The notes under the pieces: generated by a model
Told to the model about the DNA's origin: nothing
Seen by the model: only the letters and a program-made list of their open reading frames with translations
Databases searched by the model: none
From: Stichopus chloronotus
Lineage: Eukaryota; Echinodermata; Holothuroidea; Aspidochirotida; Stichopodidae
NCBI GenBank assembly: GCA_021234535.1
Contig: CM037843.1
Span: 41,727,200-41,791,199 of the forward strand
DNA: 64,000 nt
Direction of reading: 5' to 3'
In this document: piece by piece, positions 11,852 to 26,800 of the stretch
How the letters are laid out: every line of letters begins with the position of its first letter
How positions within the stretch are numbered: the stretch's first letter is position 1
Made by a program: the position numbers and the translations under genes

Positions 11852-14800
11852 CTTTAAGGTGCAAAACAAAGAGGTTTCGATTGTCAGTTGTATACCAAAA
11901 CAAACTGCAAAAGCACTCAGTCTTGAAGAAAACGTCTGAATTACTCACTATGAATATTCATGGCTGAGACACATGGACTCCAGACGATACACAACCACTC
12001 TTAAGACTGCTAAAACTTGTACTTGAGGAGACTAAATCGTGCAGATTACGTGTAGAGACATTTCTCAGAGCATTTAATTCAGAAGTTCACGATGATATTG
12101 AAATGTAATTCAAATGTATTGTTGTAATGGACCTTTGATGGTCATCTATACAAAGGGTGCGAGAATTTGCGATCGAGCTGTCCTCCCAATAATCACAACA
12201 GTCACATAATTGCAGGCTGTGAGTTTCGAAGCACATATATGTGAAAAAAAATGCCCCTTATGAAGCTACTCTGATGTTTTGTTTTCTGGTTGTTTGAAAG
12301 GACCTGTACTTAATCTTATCAATACCCAAAATTTGGTTTGCATATCACATAATTTACCACACTAAAGTCTGTAGATGTAAATATGCTAACCTCAGATAAA
12401 GCCAATTAATCACATTTACTGTTGAATCAAAGACTGTTGTATTGACACAAACTAACAGCAAGCTATAAAAGCTCTTCATGTACTCTTTTCTCTTATATTT
12501 TGATCTTATATTCGGTAAACCACTGCAGCAACTAGCAAAATGCATTCTGACTTAAAGAAGGCTCCAACACCTGCATGACTGCCATTGTGAAAACATCTTG
12601 GCATAAGCGGTATGTCCTCAAGAATGGTTTGTAGTTTGAGACACAGTAAAATGTTAGTCTTTCAGCTACTATCTTGTACCAAACAGAGACCCCAGAGAAA
12701 CTTTCCTAACAGTGTTGGCCTGGCTGAAGACTTAAAGCTAAGAAAAAAGCAGTCCTCTTAACACTATTAAGGAAAGAAATTTGGTGCCACAAAAAGTCTT
12801 CATCTGATTATGTTTGCAAATTAATTCCAACAAAATTCACAACTAAAAACTTTGAAGTGTGTCAGTTGATGGGGTGTTACCACGCATTGACTGCCATGCC
12901 ATCTTTATGTTAATGCTAGGTATATGTACATTCCAATAAGTTGGAAGGGGTAACTTTTTTTAAATGAAGGTAATACCTTCCATTAATATAACACACCAGT
13001 CTGTAGCTTAAGATATGCTACTTGTAACTGTGGTACAACTAAGTTCAATAGTGCCACTCTAAGTACAGCAGCTCTACTTTAAGTACAATAGTTCCATATG
13101 ACAAAAAAACGTCCAGGTCTTCTTCCCCACAGTACATGTTATACTTGGAGAATGTGCTCCCACCATCAATAAATGTTTTGGGATAATTACGAAGAAATAT
13201 GAGATGGATTTAGATTTGACTATGGTAGTGACATATCAACAGTTTGCAATTGATGGGAGGGCTATTAAATATTTCATCAATCAATAACTACAATAAAAAT
13301 TCAACAAACAAAGTGTGACATTTATGAATTGACTTTCCACCTGAGGGCGGGCAGACAGACAGCTCAAAAAATATCTCATTTACATTTAAGGCCCGCTAAA
13401 TTACAGTTTGTGCTAATGCCAAAGTTAAACTTACCCGGTAGCAAGCAATTCCAACTCCAAGCCATGATATGCAGGAAGGAGAGTTCTTGCATGCCAACAA
13501 AAATGTGTTCTTTGCTTTCTCATACTACAGTAAAAAGGGAAAGAGAAGTGAGGCAAGGGAAAAGTTTCGTTTAGTGTGTGTATGAGTGTCTGTTTGCAAC
13601 CAGTAACCTGGAATAAGAGTATCAAGTGAAATAATTTAGTCTAGGTCAATGGTGCAATTGGAGAGGGGTTTCACATTCCAACAAGCTCTTGCAGAGCGAT
13701 TTAATTACAAGAAAACAAGAGACAAATTAAGATCTTTGTTGTTGAAGCCACATGCTACACAACATCCCATTAACAAAATCTCAGACTTCAGCTTCTTGTA
13801 CATTTTCAAAGCATTGCATCTACATACCAAGTATGAGATCTAGCCTAGCTGTCCCTTCTGGTACACAAACAGAATAAATCAGCACAAAAGAACGAATGGA
13901 TTGGTTTAAACATTTCATTGAAACTTATGTCTCCTGGTGACTTAAAAGTGTATATACCTATTTCCATCTCTTTGTTCCAAACAATACATAATGTTTGGTT
14001 ACTTGTCACCTGATTGTTACTTTATTTCATATATGCACAACATACAATAAAGATTTCATCACTTTTGCACAGGCTGGAGGACACTGGTGCAATGTATATA
14101 AATCTTAATGCTCTGGCATGAAGGTCATATTTTATAGAATGAGTGAGTGTTATAGCATTTCGTACATTCATGCAGTTGCTCTGATATGACTTTACATGTC
14201 AAAAAATACAGACCTTAATACTGAAATTGAGTTCATCATTTAATAATTAAGTTCAAAGTCATTACTGAAGTTTGTTTCGGCCAAGGCATTCTTTCAGAGC
14301 AGCTGAATGAATCTATTTGCTCTTTAAGAATGATTTCAGCAAACAATTCAAAAATCATCTTTGTTGAAAGTCAGCACTAAAAGCACTTCCTTGGCATCTG
14401 CAGAGATTGGCCATCGTTGACATTTACCTCTTTATCCTGGAGGTAGATTGATGCTAGTCTCAGGTAGATGGAATGCATCTCTCTTGCATTAGCAATGAAA
14501 GACAACGTCCTCTGGTAGCAGTCTCTTGCTTCTGTCAGGTTACCCTGGAGGTACCTCAGGTGACCCATGATAGACCAAGAGTCTGGATCCTATTCAACAG
14601 AGGGTTAAAATTACATTTACTTGTGGTAAGATTTACGAGGTAAGGATATTCTCCCAACTAGAAAGTAATTTAGATGCGACCTTGCCAGTTTTCTGCTTTA
14701 TTGTTAAAAGAAATCCAATGCGACAATCTGAGACGAAACTTATACTGAGGCCAGACACCAAGACCATTATAAAGGCAAAAAAATCAGTGATCATGTAACT

Positions 14801-17800
14801 GGCTTACATTTCAAATTATAAAAAAAGGCTTTTCAGGAAGAAACGTAACCCTTGGGGGTTGAAATGAAATGCTGTAACCTGCTCTATGGTGTCATGGGGA
14901 TTAAATTTGAGAGAAAATTTTTCCTCAGTGACAAAACAATAAGTGGATATACTCTGAACCTGTGTTATTTAATGACTACGAAGAACAAAACAAATGAAGA
15001 AGAACAAACCACTTAATCAGTGCACTTTGTAAATGAGAAGTAACTTAATAAAGATGGCAAAAAGAAAGGCAATATGGAAAGACAAGTTAAACTTCACTGT
15101 CATATACCAAATGTTAAGGATCAATATCGTTGTGCTTACTGGAAGTATCTTGGTTGATATTTTCAAACTTCAAAGTGAATAAAAAATTCTTACTTCAGTT
15201 GCTAACTACAAAAAGTTACAGAAAACAAGATGTTTTGTGGCTTGTTTAGAAGGGAACATTATATTCTTAACCTGCAAAGCTGACACCTTAAAAAAAAAAA
15301 AAAAAATAGTTTTCAGTAGGTATTAAATTTGTTTATGTTTACACTATATCGCCACATCCGAGGGGGAAACTGAAAGAGGCCAAATTAAGTTTGATATGTT
15401 ATATATTATCCAACATTGGTAAATTTTAGTAATTTGTGAAGATGAAAATCATAAATCCATATTTGATAATGATATCATCTTCATCATAATCACTATCTTC
15501 TAATAGAAGGAGATAGGACTGGACAAGCTGGGTTTATAATTAAATAAAAGCAATTAGATAACAGTGTCCAGCATGAAAGAAGCGTTCTAAAAATTTGTTA
15601 CCCACACTACCAATTCTGCAAAAGTAGAAGGGATTTAAGCATGGGCCAGCACGGCACATATCTAAGGAACTCATCACAAAGGGGACCCCACAAAATTACA
15701 TTGTTGCATTTCCTTCAGTAGGGTACTCTTGTTTTGCAGGCTTACACATACATCAAAAGAAAACCTATGGAGTTCATTTTGGCTGGGAGACAATGAAATT
15801 GGCCACAATGTTTGCCCTCCTTTTGTGAATTCTCACTGTAGTCTTGTGAAGAATAATAATCTAATGGGACCACCCACATTAAATTGAGCCTGGGGTCCCC
15901 CCCCAGTCAATCCAGTCCTGGCCATTATTAGAAGGTAAATACTCCTAAAAAAGATTATTCACAGGGTCAAGACCTACTTCTGCCTCATCTCTGTTTTGTA
16001 AACACAAACAAAAGGAAATCTTCAAAGTTGCATAACAACTACAAACTCTATTCTTTCATTTTCTTAAAGTATCTGAACTGGTATGAAAAGTACTTTGCAT
16101 TCAAAGATTGAAATATGTAAAATGAAAAGAACTTTGAAGCACACCAATGTGTGATACATCCATAGCTGATCAGTGGTAATGTAAACCTTTGATTCAAACT
16201 ATGAGGTGATTGATACTCAAGTTCAATGCTACGTGAAGGAAAAAGGAAGTTTCTGAGTAAGATTTCATGATGTCCTTCGTGATCTATTTTGATTTGGTTT
16301 TCTCTCACTCATGGGTTTATGCAAACGAGAGAATTCAATATTTCCCTTCTCCTACCTTTCCATGCTGCCTCAAGTGATAAATTTTAAAGCTTAAGAGGAA
16401 TAAACTAGATTAACAATTTCAACACTCTGGGTCTCCTTCCTCCTTCCTGCATCTTCTTCGAGATACTCGAGGAAAAGCAGGAAATGAATGTCGCATCTTA
16501 CGAGAAGTCTCTCGAAAGTCTTCCGTGGTTCTCTGACATCCAGGCAAAGCGGCCTGCCAAATGTCATTCGACTCGAAGAGTTGTGAAACTTTGATGAGAT
16601 GCTTCATGTGAGAGAATGAGCGGCTCAATGACTCCGTTAGATGAATAAAACATATCAGTCACTGAACGTAACACCAAAACATAAAATTCACCAGACACCG
16701 TACTTGTAGATCTTTCAGGGACTTATACTCTGGAGCGTATTCGGCATTTGCTGCGTGTATGTCGGATAGTTTACAAATTTCAATGGTTAATGGAGCTACA
16801 GACATATCAATATGCAAAGGCAAAAAAAAAAAATGGATGAAAATATGGACAGCACTTCAAACAATGTCGTCACTTGTGTTTTCCACAGCTATGTGAGGTG
16901 GTTAAAGATACATATGAGTTATTGCATTGAACTGATAATTTCTATTTCAAAATTTTCATGTTTATTGGAAGTATGTGAAAGTAAATAAACTAAGTGTAAG
17001 CAAGCAAGTAATTATATTTTCCATGAAAACCAATTGGCAAAATTAGCACCAGAGAGCAATGCTATTCTCTGTTGGTACTTTTTTATTCTTGTAGACCATG
17101 AAAAGATAAGAAAAAAACTTGAAGGCCACCTCTAACAAGGTGATTATCCTGCAAATATACTCAGAACCTTTCACATGACATGCATGCTCAGAAAGGAAAC
17201 ACTGAAAAGTGCTAGGACCTACCTGATAGTCAAGTACCAGGGCCTTCTGTAAACACTCTTCTGCCTCTTGGTATTCCTTCTTCTGAAGGTGTAATCTCGC
17301 GAGCGCCACCTGGTACAACCTTGTCGGTCCACCAGAAGGGTGGATCAACTCGTGAGCTAGAGCCCTCTCACAAAACTGCAAAACATTTAAGCAAATGGAT
17401 GAATTATGACGAGATCACAGTAGGAGCAAATTCTGCTAGAAAACTATTTTACAATTTTTTCTTCTTTTTTAACATTTTTTTTAATCAGTTATACTACCGT
17501 TTTGCAATGTCTTCATTGAAAATGTTCAATTACACATGCTACTTTAGTTCATCCTAGATTTTAAAGTTATTCTATGCAATAATTGAAATTTTAATAAAAT
17601 AAATTACCTTCCTTAATTTATAGTGACACTTGTGTATTTTCATTGAGAGAAAACATTGTTAAATTATACTCAAATCTGCAAGTTGGGATTGTGACACACT
17701 TCCATCAAAGTATCAGTGTCACAGTCGTATTTTAAAACAAGTGACAGATGCCTGATGATGAGCAAACAATACCTTAATTATTTGTACAACAATTACCAAT

Positions 17801-20800
17801 GAGAGATAGCACGATATCATTTCTTAGATCAGAACCACACCTACACTATCAAAGAATCTTCATTAACTCCATTGATCAGACTATGTGCCAGTGCAGACAC
17901 CTGCCTAAACCATGATAGATGCTTGTAATGCAAAACTACGTTCACTAATCTCAAAGATATGGCATATATACTGCTTATATCGCTTTTAACACGACAAGCA
18001 TTTTGTGAGATTCGATTCGCAATCCAGGGTCGAGCTAAATCCCTGTGAATGCAATGTGTCTCACAAAGCCACTGACAGCAAAGCTCTGAACATTCCACAC
18101 ATATCAACAGATTCTGAAATGCATACAATTTCTAAACTTGTCAATCTTGAGTGCTTTGCAGCAACTTCAAGATGACAGCTTAGTGTTTCAAGAGTACAGT
18201 TCTAGAAAATCTGAAATAATTCGAACATGGTAAGGAGCAACCTTACCTGAGTGGCTTTGACTTCCAACAAGAACTCCACAGCAATCATGTAGATGCTGGA
18301 TTGAGGGACTGGAGTGGGTTCTCTGGGTGGGACCTCTTCCTGTGAGGACCCAGGGCGACTCCCAGCGGCGTTATGACTGGTAACACTCTGCAAACCGTCC
18401 TGACCAACTGTTGAAAAAAAAGCGGATCTTCAAATTCAGTAAATTGCACCAGAATGGTAGGCCAGCTGGTGAACAAGCATTCCTTTGTACTGTAGCTTCT
18501 TTGGAGCTATCAAAGTACTGATCCTGACTGAGAAAAAAATACGCCACCATGTTGATATAAACCATCTTAACAACTATACTTCTTGGAAAGGATATGAATA
18601 TGGTGAGATTATTGTCTGTCATCTTGTAAGCACAATACAGATAAGGTGGGATAATTTATCATGAAATGTCAAAGATGGTGGGATAGGTTATTTTGACATA
18701 TCAATTTTCCAATAGCAGTGGTCTGGATGGGTTCTTTAGGGTGACCGTAATTGTGTACTTGCTTCACATGTGTCCCTCCCTTCTCCCTTCTCTCTTTGAG
18801 ATATGGGGAGAACACAATAGGATGCCCTTTATGGTGAGACAAATCATCTCCATACATTGCCTTATAACAGGGATTTGACATGATGAGATAAGTTCCATAA
18901 GATGCAGAAAAGGATTGACATTATTTCTCGTGAAATTTTGCAAACAGGATGTAGACATGATAAACTAATATAGCATGACACCTGGTCATGGTGGACAAAC
19001 TATTTCAACAGGTTGGACTTTCCAGTAACATGCAAATTGATCCATAACTACTTTATTCACTTGGAATGATAGATAAGAATCAGCTCCATCTGAACCCCAT
19101 TTTTAAATGTCTGGAGACAGAATGACCTGCTGTGTCCTTACTTGTTATATAGGAGGTAGCAAATCATTCTTAGTCTTTGAAAACTGAGTTGGATTGTACT
19201 TAGGAAGATTACGGGGGGGGGGGGAGACTGATGGTGGTTATGGAACGAACATTCATGAATGAGTAAAGTAAATACATCCAACCTGATTTATTTTGCTCTG
19301 CTAGATATTACTATGAACTGATGAGTTTGTAAGTCAGTATTATTGACAAACATATCCTGCCTTGTGTTACCATAGATGAGGAAAGTGAGGATGTCAATGG
19401 ATGAATGAGTGAATTGATGAATTAGAATTGCAAAGGTGCTTTCACACCAACAGCACTTCAAGTGTTGTCCAGCACTCGAGCATTTCAACGCTCTGTGGGT
19501 TTTCATTTTACTGGTGAATACAAGCGAGTGAACGCAGGGTTTAATTTTACTTTTTCAGACTGTAAAACAGCAATAGTACAAGCACATGCTTGCATGAAGT
19601 ATGTCTGCGTGCCCAGCGTTCCAAGCAAATTAAATGGATCAACATTATACCCTAGAGGGACTGTAGCAAACCAGTCAAGACACTTTGCTTTCCTTGTGCA
19701 CAGAGTGCAGACTGCGAGCATTTGAAAATGGTATCTAAAAAGTGCTCGAGATGCTTTGCTTGTCTCATGTTGTGAAAGCACCTTAACCCTTACATCATCT
19801 TTACTGAAACCTGCAGTAATGGGTCTATCCATTTGAGATTATGGTGAAAATGAATGCTAGTGAGGAACAAGTAAAATATACATGAGGTGAATGCAGTGAT
19901 ATTGTCATGGAAACATGAGTGTAATGTAAAAGAATGAGTGTGAAGTAAAAGTATTGCTGAATGTGGACCCATTTTAACTTATGACACTCTAGTATTCATT
20001 ACCTACCAATAGTTGCAGATTGCACCAGCTGACCAATTGGTGACTGCCCTATGTTCCAACATCCTTATGTTACAACACCCCTGTGTTCCAACACCCTTAT
20101 GTTTCGACACTCCTATGTTACAACACCCATGTGTTTTGACACTTCTATTCCAAGAGCAGCGGCTCAGTAATTACGTTCTGGGTCCCATGGACAAGGAGCA
20201 GCGTTAAATTTGGCCCCAAAGCCAGTGGTATCATACTCTTAATTGTACGAGCTCTCTGTGGCCATTAGCGCACACATTTGCAAATTAACAATTACCTATG
20301 GTACTAGATGTGTTGAAACTTAAAGTAAGCCCTGCATAATATATTCAATGCATCATAACTAGGCCGGGCATCACAGTCGGGCCCCAAAATGGTATCTGAC
20401 ATATCAGACGTGTAGCAACATACGAGTGTGGAACATAGGGGTGTCTGAATATAGGGGTGTCTGAATAATAGGTAATTAACAATTACCTAATTGTTAATTA
20501 CCTATTACCTGTCAGAACAGGGGTGTCAGAATATAGAACTGCAACCGACCAATTGAGTTTCTTGGATGAAGAGTCAGTGCATGCCGAAATTTCACGCAAG
20601 CTCCCGTTGATCTTGTCAAAAACTGCCGGTCTTTCCGTTTGACTACACACTGTGATCCCACTGACACACAGCAGCAGTGTTTGTATTAAAACCACACCTT
20701 CTTATCAGACATTTTTCAAGGAAGGCAAAGACTATCATTTGAAAGCAAATAGATGCTGCAGTCTCATTCATACTTAATTACTCATTCATACTTAATTAAA

Positions 20801-23800
20801 CATGGGTGTTAAGTCAAGCGAAAGTTGCTAACATAGCGTCCTGAGGGAGAATCACCTCAAAATATTCATATATGTATAGGAGGTACTTAATTTCTGACTA
20901 TAACCTAATATCAAAACATTACATTTACAGCATGGAACAGAAAACTGTCCCGATGCCTTTGACGAAATTTGAATGTTTCTGGGGACACTGTCGCTTCTCT
21001 GGCATAATGAAGTCAGTTGGTTCACAGTAATTTACATTTCCTGACATCACGAATAAATCCTCATGTTCCACCACCTTCTTCGTGGTTTTAATGATGCAAT
21101 GAGAGTAGAGCAACCTATATCCTTTCTTATACTGAGGTGACCAAGGTGACGTAATGAGGGGAACTTAGGTGTTAGACTTGCGGATTCCTTCATTGTAAAA
21201 AGCTACAAATGGGTATTTAAAACACAGTTCACAGCTGAATATGTGTAATCAGCAATAACAGTCACAGATTAGAGGTATGCCTCAATGGTTATTAGTAGGT
21301 TTAAATGTCATGACAATGTTACAAAAAAGTTTGCTGCAAAGGGGATACAGAGTTGATTTAGGAGAAGACAGGGGGAAGGGCAGGGACAGCAGATAAATGT
21401 ATCTAGTACAAAAATATACAAAAGCAATTTACTTTCAATGTGGTCAGAGGTTAAGAAAAATAATTAGTGATGTACTGATGAATTATTAGCAACACAGCAA
21501 ACACATTACATTCTTTCCTGCTTAATGTTTAAAAGATATCACTGCAATTACACTTAAGTATTAATTATAACACTGACAACAGGTAAAGTAAAGGGCAAAG
21601 ACAGGAAATCGAAGGTATATACCTTTATCATACTGAGCAACCGATACAGGAGATTCTGTTATATCAAAGCAGGAAAATGATTAAAGAGAAAAAATGATTA
21701 CTGCTCCTGTGCAGGTATGTAATTAACCCATCTCTGGGCCTCTTGCTTCATCACAGACACAGACAAATTTACACCTACAGTGCTTGAAGAAAAAAACAAG
21801 AGATGAAGCACTGCTTGGGTGTTCTTGCCATTTGGGTTATAAAATAGGACAAACAACCGATGTCTTTTGGGCCAGCTCAGGGTAAAAATTTGCTGTTAAT
21901 GATGTCTCACTGAATTTTGATAACTCGGTTTCAGCTCAATAGATGCATGGCAGTGTTTCAACGAGAGGACCAAACTTGTTCAAGAAACTAAGGAAAATAT
22001 TCTCTTTCTCGGGACAAAGAAAAAATCAAACAAGTGAAAAGCAGACAAACTAAAACGTATTAAAAAGCTACAGATGTGAAGGGGTGCCTAATCAATAGAT
22101 TGAATAACCTTGGACTACAATATTATAAATATCATCGACAAGTTTAAAGTAGTTTATACTTTTCGTCAAGAGAATGTGGGTACACCACTGAAATGTTCAG
22201 AAATGAGATGAAACAGCAAGATCAATCTGTGAGCTTGAAAAACTGCGCAAAGTCAACTCAAAATAGAGAGAATTATTAAGCACTACAGATGTAGGACCAA
22301 CCAAATCATTGCAGAGATACTGTGAAAAGAATAGCTCATCTAATTAATTATTATCATATATTTTGACAGCAATAAAACATTAATAGATTTTGGTTAATTT
22401 CAGACTTAGTTTAGAAATAACAAAAAGGGTAAATACTTCATGTAAGCCAACCTCAAACTCAGGTGAATAGACATCAGAAGGGAAATGAATAAAGTGAATA
22501 ACTCTTACTGAATAGGATGAACAGGTGTCTATTCAAGTCAGTTGAAGGTTGATTTACATGCAGTATATATACCAAACAAAGAAGTACAGTAAATGTCAGG
22601 ATTCTGTACCTGCATTAATGAAGTAGCTACAAGAAAAATGTGACACACATTCATTATATATGCACATACATGTCAGTATGCAGGGTTACCATGTTAACTT
22701 GCAAACTATGTTTAAGGTTTTATGTTAATCATTGCCTGGGTCTCTCTGCTGCTGTTAAAAACATTAACCTTACCTTGATCTGCAGGTGCTTCCACTGGTT
22801 GATCTTATAAATGACAAGGTACAAATTAAACAGTTTGTTTATCACTTAATTTACTCAATGCAAAACCTGTTTAACAGTGGTATCTTTACAGTTTTGAACA
22901 TTGGGCAGTTTGATAACCCACAGGAATGATGTTGGAAGTACAGCTAACCTTACAACATACGATAAAAAGGTAACTCTTGCCATGCTTCAATTATTAATAG
23001 TGCTTGCACAGGGTCCAAAACTTGAGCCCAGGTACCAGATTTCCATAATCATTCGGGTATCTGGGTACCCAAAAATATAGCTTCCCTTAGGCTTTAAGCT
23101 GCAAGTTCATTGTGAAATCATAATTTGACATTTTGCTATGCAAGTTAATATAACACCAGGTATCTCACATACAGGCAGGACCATGAATTTGTTCTTACTT
23201 GCATACATGCTGAATTTGGTCACATGTATAGAGCACACTGATGAAACTTTGGATCCAGGTATCACTTTCAAAAACCAGGTCCTGGCATCAGCAGTTGGGT
23301 ACCCAGACCCTGATACCAGATGCAAACACTACTAATGAAACTAAATTCATGGTTGTTAGCATTAGAATATCTGTCAAAGGACATCTCTAAACACTGGCCT
23401 TGAGTCACCAAAATCTGCACCAAATTGGAAAGAACGACAATCTAATAAAGATCAGGCAATTCAATCGGAGATGGTTTCAAATTGCAAAGTAAAGCAGATA
23501 AGATGTGATATATGCAAGACATGAGCTCAAGCATCCTTCCACTTGAGGTATTAAAGAGCTCCATTGGTATTCAATTTCTTGCGTATTCAGATACCATGCA
23601 CTCATCGAAAGTAGCGTCTTTGATATTTATCTGCAACGACATCCTGACATAGTTAACTTCGCAGCTTCATCTTTGATCAACTGTACATTTGCATCTTTCA
23701 AACTTTGTGAGACACCAGACATGCACAGAAGTACCTTATGTTAAAGAAAGTATCATAGTTTAAAGTAGTGCCACTAGGGTCATGAGGCTCATTTGTCCTA

Positions 23801-26800
23801 CTAAGAAAGTATTTTACAACTACTACAAACACTGGATGCTGACAAGATTCATAAAAAATAACTTGTAGTATATCAATGCAGTTTTGCAATTTTTTATGCA
23901 GACATAAGAAATAGTGTATGCAGAGAGGTTTAGTGGTAATACGGGTGTCTAAGTGATCAAACATTCTTAGAGGAGAAACAGATTTTGTGTATGGGGCTAT
24001 CCTTTGAGCAGCCAAAATAAATTGTGTCTTAACCAAATTACGATTTTATTTGAAATGTTCCAATCAATATTATGAGATTTTGCGATGAAGTTGAATTGCA
24101 AACAGAAGAATGTGAGTATGTTTTTAATACAGCAACCTAGAAGTATGCGTTTGTTCATTGTATTAAAGGTACCTTTTGGTATGATAACTTTTTGGAATGA
24201 TAACTTTTGGCAGGATGACCTAATTTTGGAAGATACTGCCACATTTTGCAAGTCAGTTTTCTTTTAGACAGCAGAAGAACTGCTGAAATTTCACTACTGC
24301 TATAACAAAATGACCCAGTGTGAAAAAAAAAGAAAAAAAATACCTATAGAAATGCACTCAAAATAAGAAAATTATAAATAAGTGCAAACTTTTGCTTTTT
24401 GTTTTAAAAATTTTTGCAACACTTCTAAAAATGAAAAACAAATATTATTTGTTTAAAAAAAGTAACAAATATTTTAAAAACACTTGCTTTAAAAATTTTT
24501 GCAAAACTTTTAAAAATGAAAAACGAATATTTGTTTTAAAAAATAACTAACATTTTTAAAAAATAAAGTTTTGTTTTTTGTTTTAAGAAAATTAAAAATT
24601 AACAAACTTTACAAATGAAGCAATGTGCTAGCTGTACTATACGGTGTATGTTGTGCACATTGTATCTATGATGCCAAACATTTGTTTTTAATTTTTTAAG
24701 TTTTTGTAAAGTTTTCAAAACAAAAAACAAATTTTTGATTTTTGTTTTTTATAATTTTTGTAATTTGGTTGTTTTTAATCTTTTGTAAATCTTTTTAAAA
24801 GAACTGACAAACTTTGTTTTTTGTTTTTAAATTTATTCTCTCAAATATATTTCTGTAGTTTTTCTTTTTTTTTCTGCATGGCTGCATTAGTCTTCTGTAA
24901 TGGAGAGCTTAGACTGAACTCCCAATGGAATGTGCAAAATTAAGACAAAATCGTGATGGAAACACTAAAAATGGGAAACCTGGTTGAACTTGGACTCCCA
25001 AGATGTGTTCAAACAATGCCAGTGCAAAAAGCAAGCTCATATGAAAAATCCTGTCAGCGACAAAATTTAAAGTTTAGTTTAGATGTTACAATGACGGCTA
25101 GTGTGTTTGCAGTGCTATGTGAAAGATTTTAAGTTGCAGTTTGCAACAGTAACATTCCTGTAACAAACCCAACTACTACATTTTAAAAATATCATTATGC
25201 TGAACACCCACGCTAATAGCGACGGGTTTCCAAGTTGAAATTTAGAATATTAAATTGATTATTCCACACTCTGAATGTTACAATACCTGAATCATACATA
25301 TAATATTATTTTAAACATTTGAAGCTGAAAGTCTCCATTTTCCTCAAAGACATGACTTGGATCCTAGACAATCTTGTAAATACAATCTTGTACTCCTAAA
25401 AATTACCTGTGAGGTTAAAACCAGTTGTATCAACATGCAATGAGTCCTAAAACGTAACAAGTATGGGGCAGCAATGTAACCATATTTGGTGGCATCAAAA
25501 GATAGCATCTTCATACCAACTGAAACTTGATTCTGTTGTATCAAACTACATACAGTGCTCATGAACCTGAATATCATCTTGCAGTGAACAAAAACAATTG
25601 AGTATGACATAACAATGGATGGATATATTCTGCCGAATCAACTTGCACTACCAGCCTTTACACAATTACCTACCAGGACAGTACATGGAAAAACTTACTC
25701 CTGCTGCAGTTGTAGTAATTAACTTACTGAAATTCTAAAATATAACTCAAAGTACAGAACAAGTTCTACTCACAAGCAAGCTTCTAAAATATTACCTTTG
25801 ACTGGGAGGTACTGGTAACAATTGCAAATTTAATAAAATCTGCTGTCTAAGAATCAACACATGCACTGGTCTTAAACAGAAAGTCAAGTTTATTGTGCAA
25901 ACAAGGCATACATTTTCCGATCAAAAAATACGTGGAACTTGTTTCACGTCATGTTTGTGCATACCATGATGTTTATGTAAGGCAAGATATTTTACTTGGT
26001 CACATTTTGTCATTCTGGCATACTTCCGTATAGTTTGGCTAAGGTTGTCGAAAAGCAAGCAGAGTGACTTACTTCCTCACAAGGATGAAAAGGATGTTTG
26101 AAAAGATTTATATTATAGTTTTGAGGGCGCTTGAATAAGATCAGTAATACCAGGGACAAGTGAGCCACCTGCATGCTTCATTAGCTGTATATTTTATCAC
26201 TCTTTTTTTCATTTAAAACAAGATTCCTCTTTGTTATCTACCAATTAAGTTTCATATGGAACTCAAATGGTACTCTTTGCTTTAAAACGTCAGAACGTAT
26301 TCTTTTGATAAACACAATTTGAAGAGATTGGTACTTAAACCTTTATTAAAAGTGAAGTTTCTAGTTTATTTTCCCTCCTTGTCTTATGTTTTCATTTAAT
26401 TGCTTTCCTTCTTGGAAGATCCCCACATCTTGCTCTACATGTTCATTGAATGTCTCTCTAAATTAACCCACAAAGGCTTCTGACTCGCAGAGCGCAACTT
26501 CTCTGTAGTCAATATGACATATAAAGAGACCTACTTGCTGGTTATGTATTACAATCTTTGACTATTTCAATCAACACTAATTTTCCCGCAACTAAGATGC
26601 AAAAGTTGCACAATTTTTTTTTTCTTCAAAGAGAGCATGCAAATGTACGGAATGTACTCTTTGACATATGTGTTCACAGAAGTTATGGGCAACTGTTGAT
26701 CCCTACGTTTTAAAGAAAATTTTTAAAGGAGATTTTGATAAACTTAAATAGGATATATGCACAAAATATCCCCCTTTTTTCAGCTGTCTGGGCTAGCACA

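Larger units (their letters stand above)
14590..17222 (-). other. CFAP70 intron 23
   Basis: Contains the orphan exons at 16419-16631 and 16704-16795, A runs at about 15290-15306 and 16820-16832, and a C run near 15898. The rest is unremarkable. Confidence 0.8.
18408..21622 (-). other. CFAP70 intron 21
   Basis: Besides the MITE (19433-19784), the fold-back array (20030-20540) and the candidate exon (20509-20649), it has a G run at 19213-19223 and otherwise ordinary AT-rich sequence. Confidence 0.8.

Noticed and set aside
17841..18128. 96-codon minus-strand open frame in intron 22
   Set aside because: No acceptable splice sites in phase with exons 22 or 23 and no recognisable product.
19462..19832. 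Overlapping open frames on both strands
   Set aside because: They lie inside the inverted-repeat MITE and have no protein character.
25785..25830. Possible microexon YLPVK near 25797-25812
   Set aside because: Starts in phase 0, incompatible with the linker exons, and lacks a pyrimidine tract.
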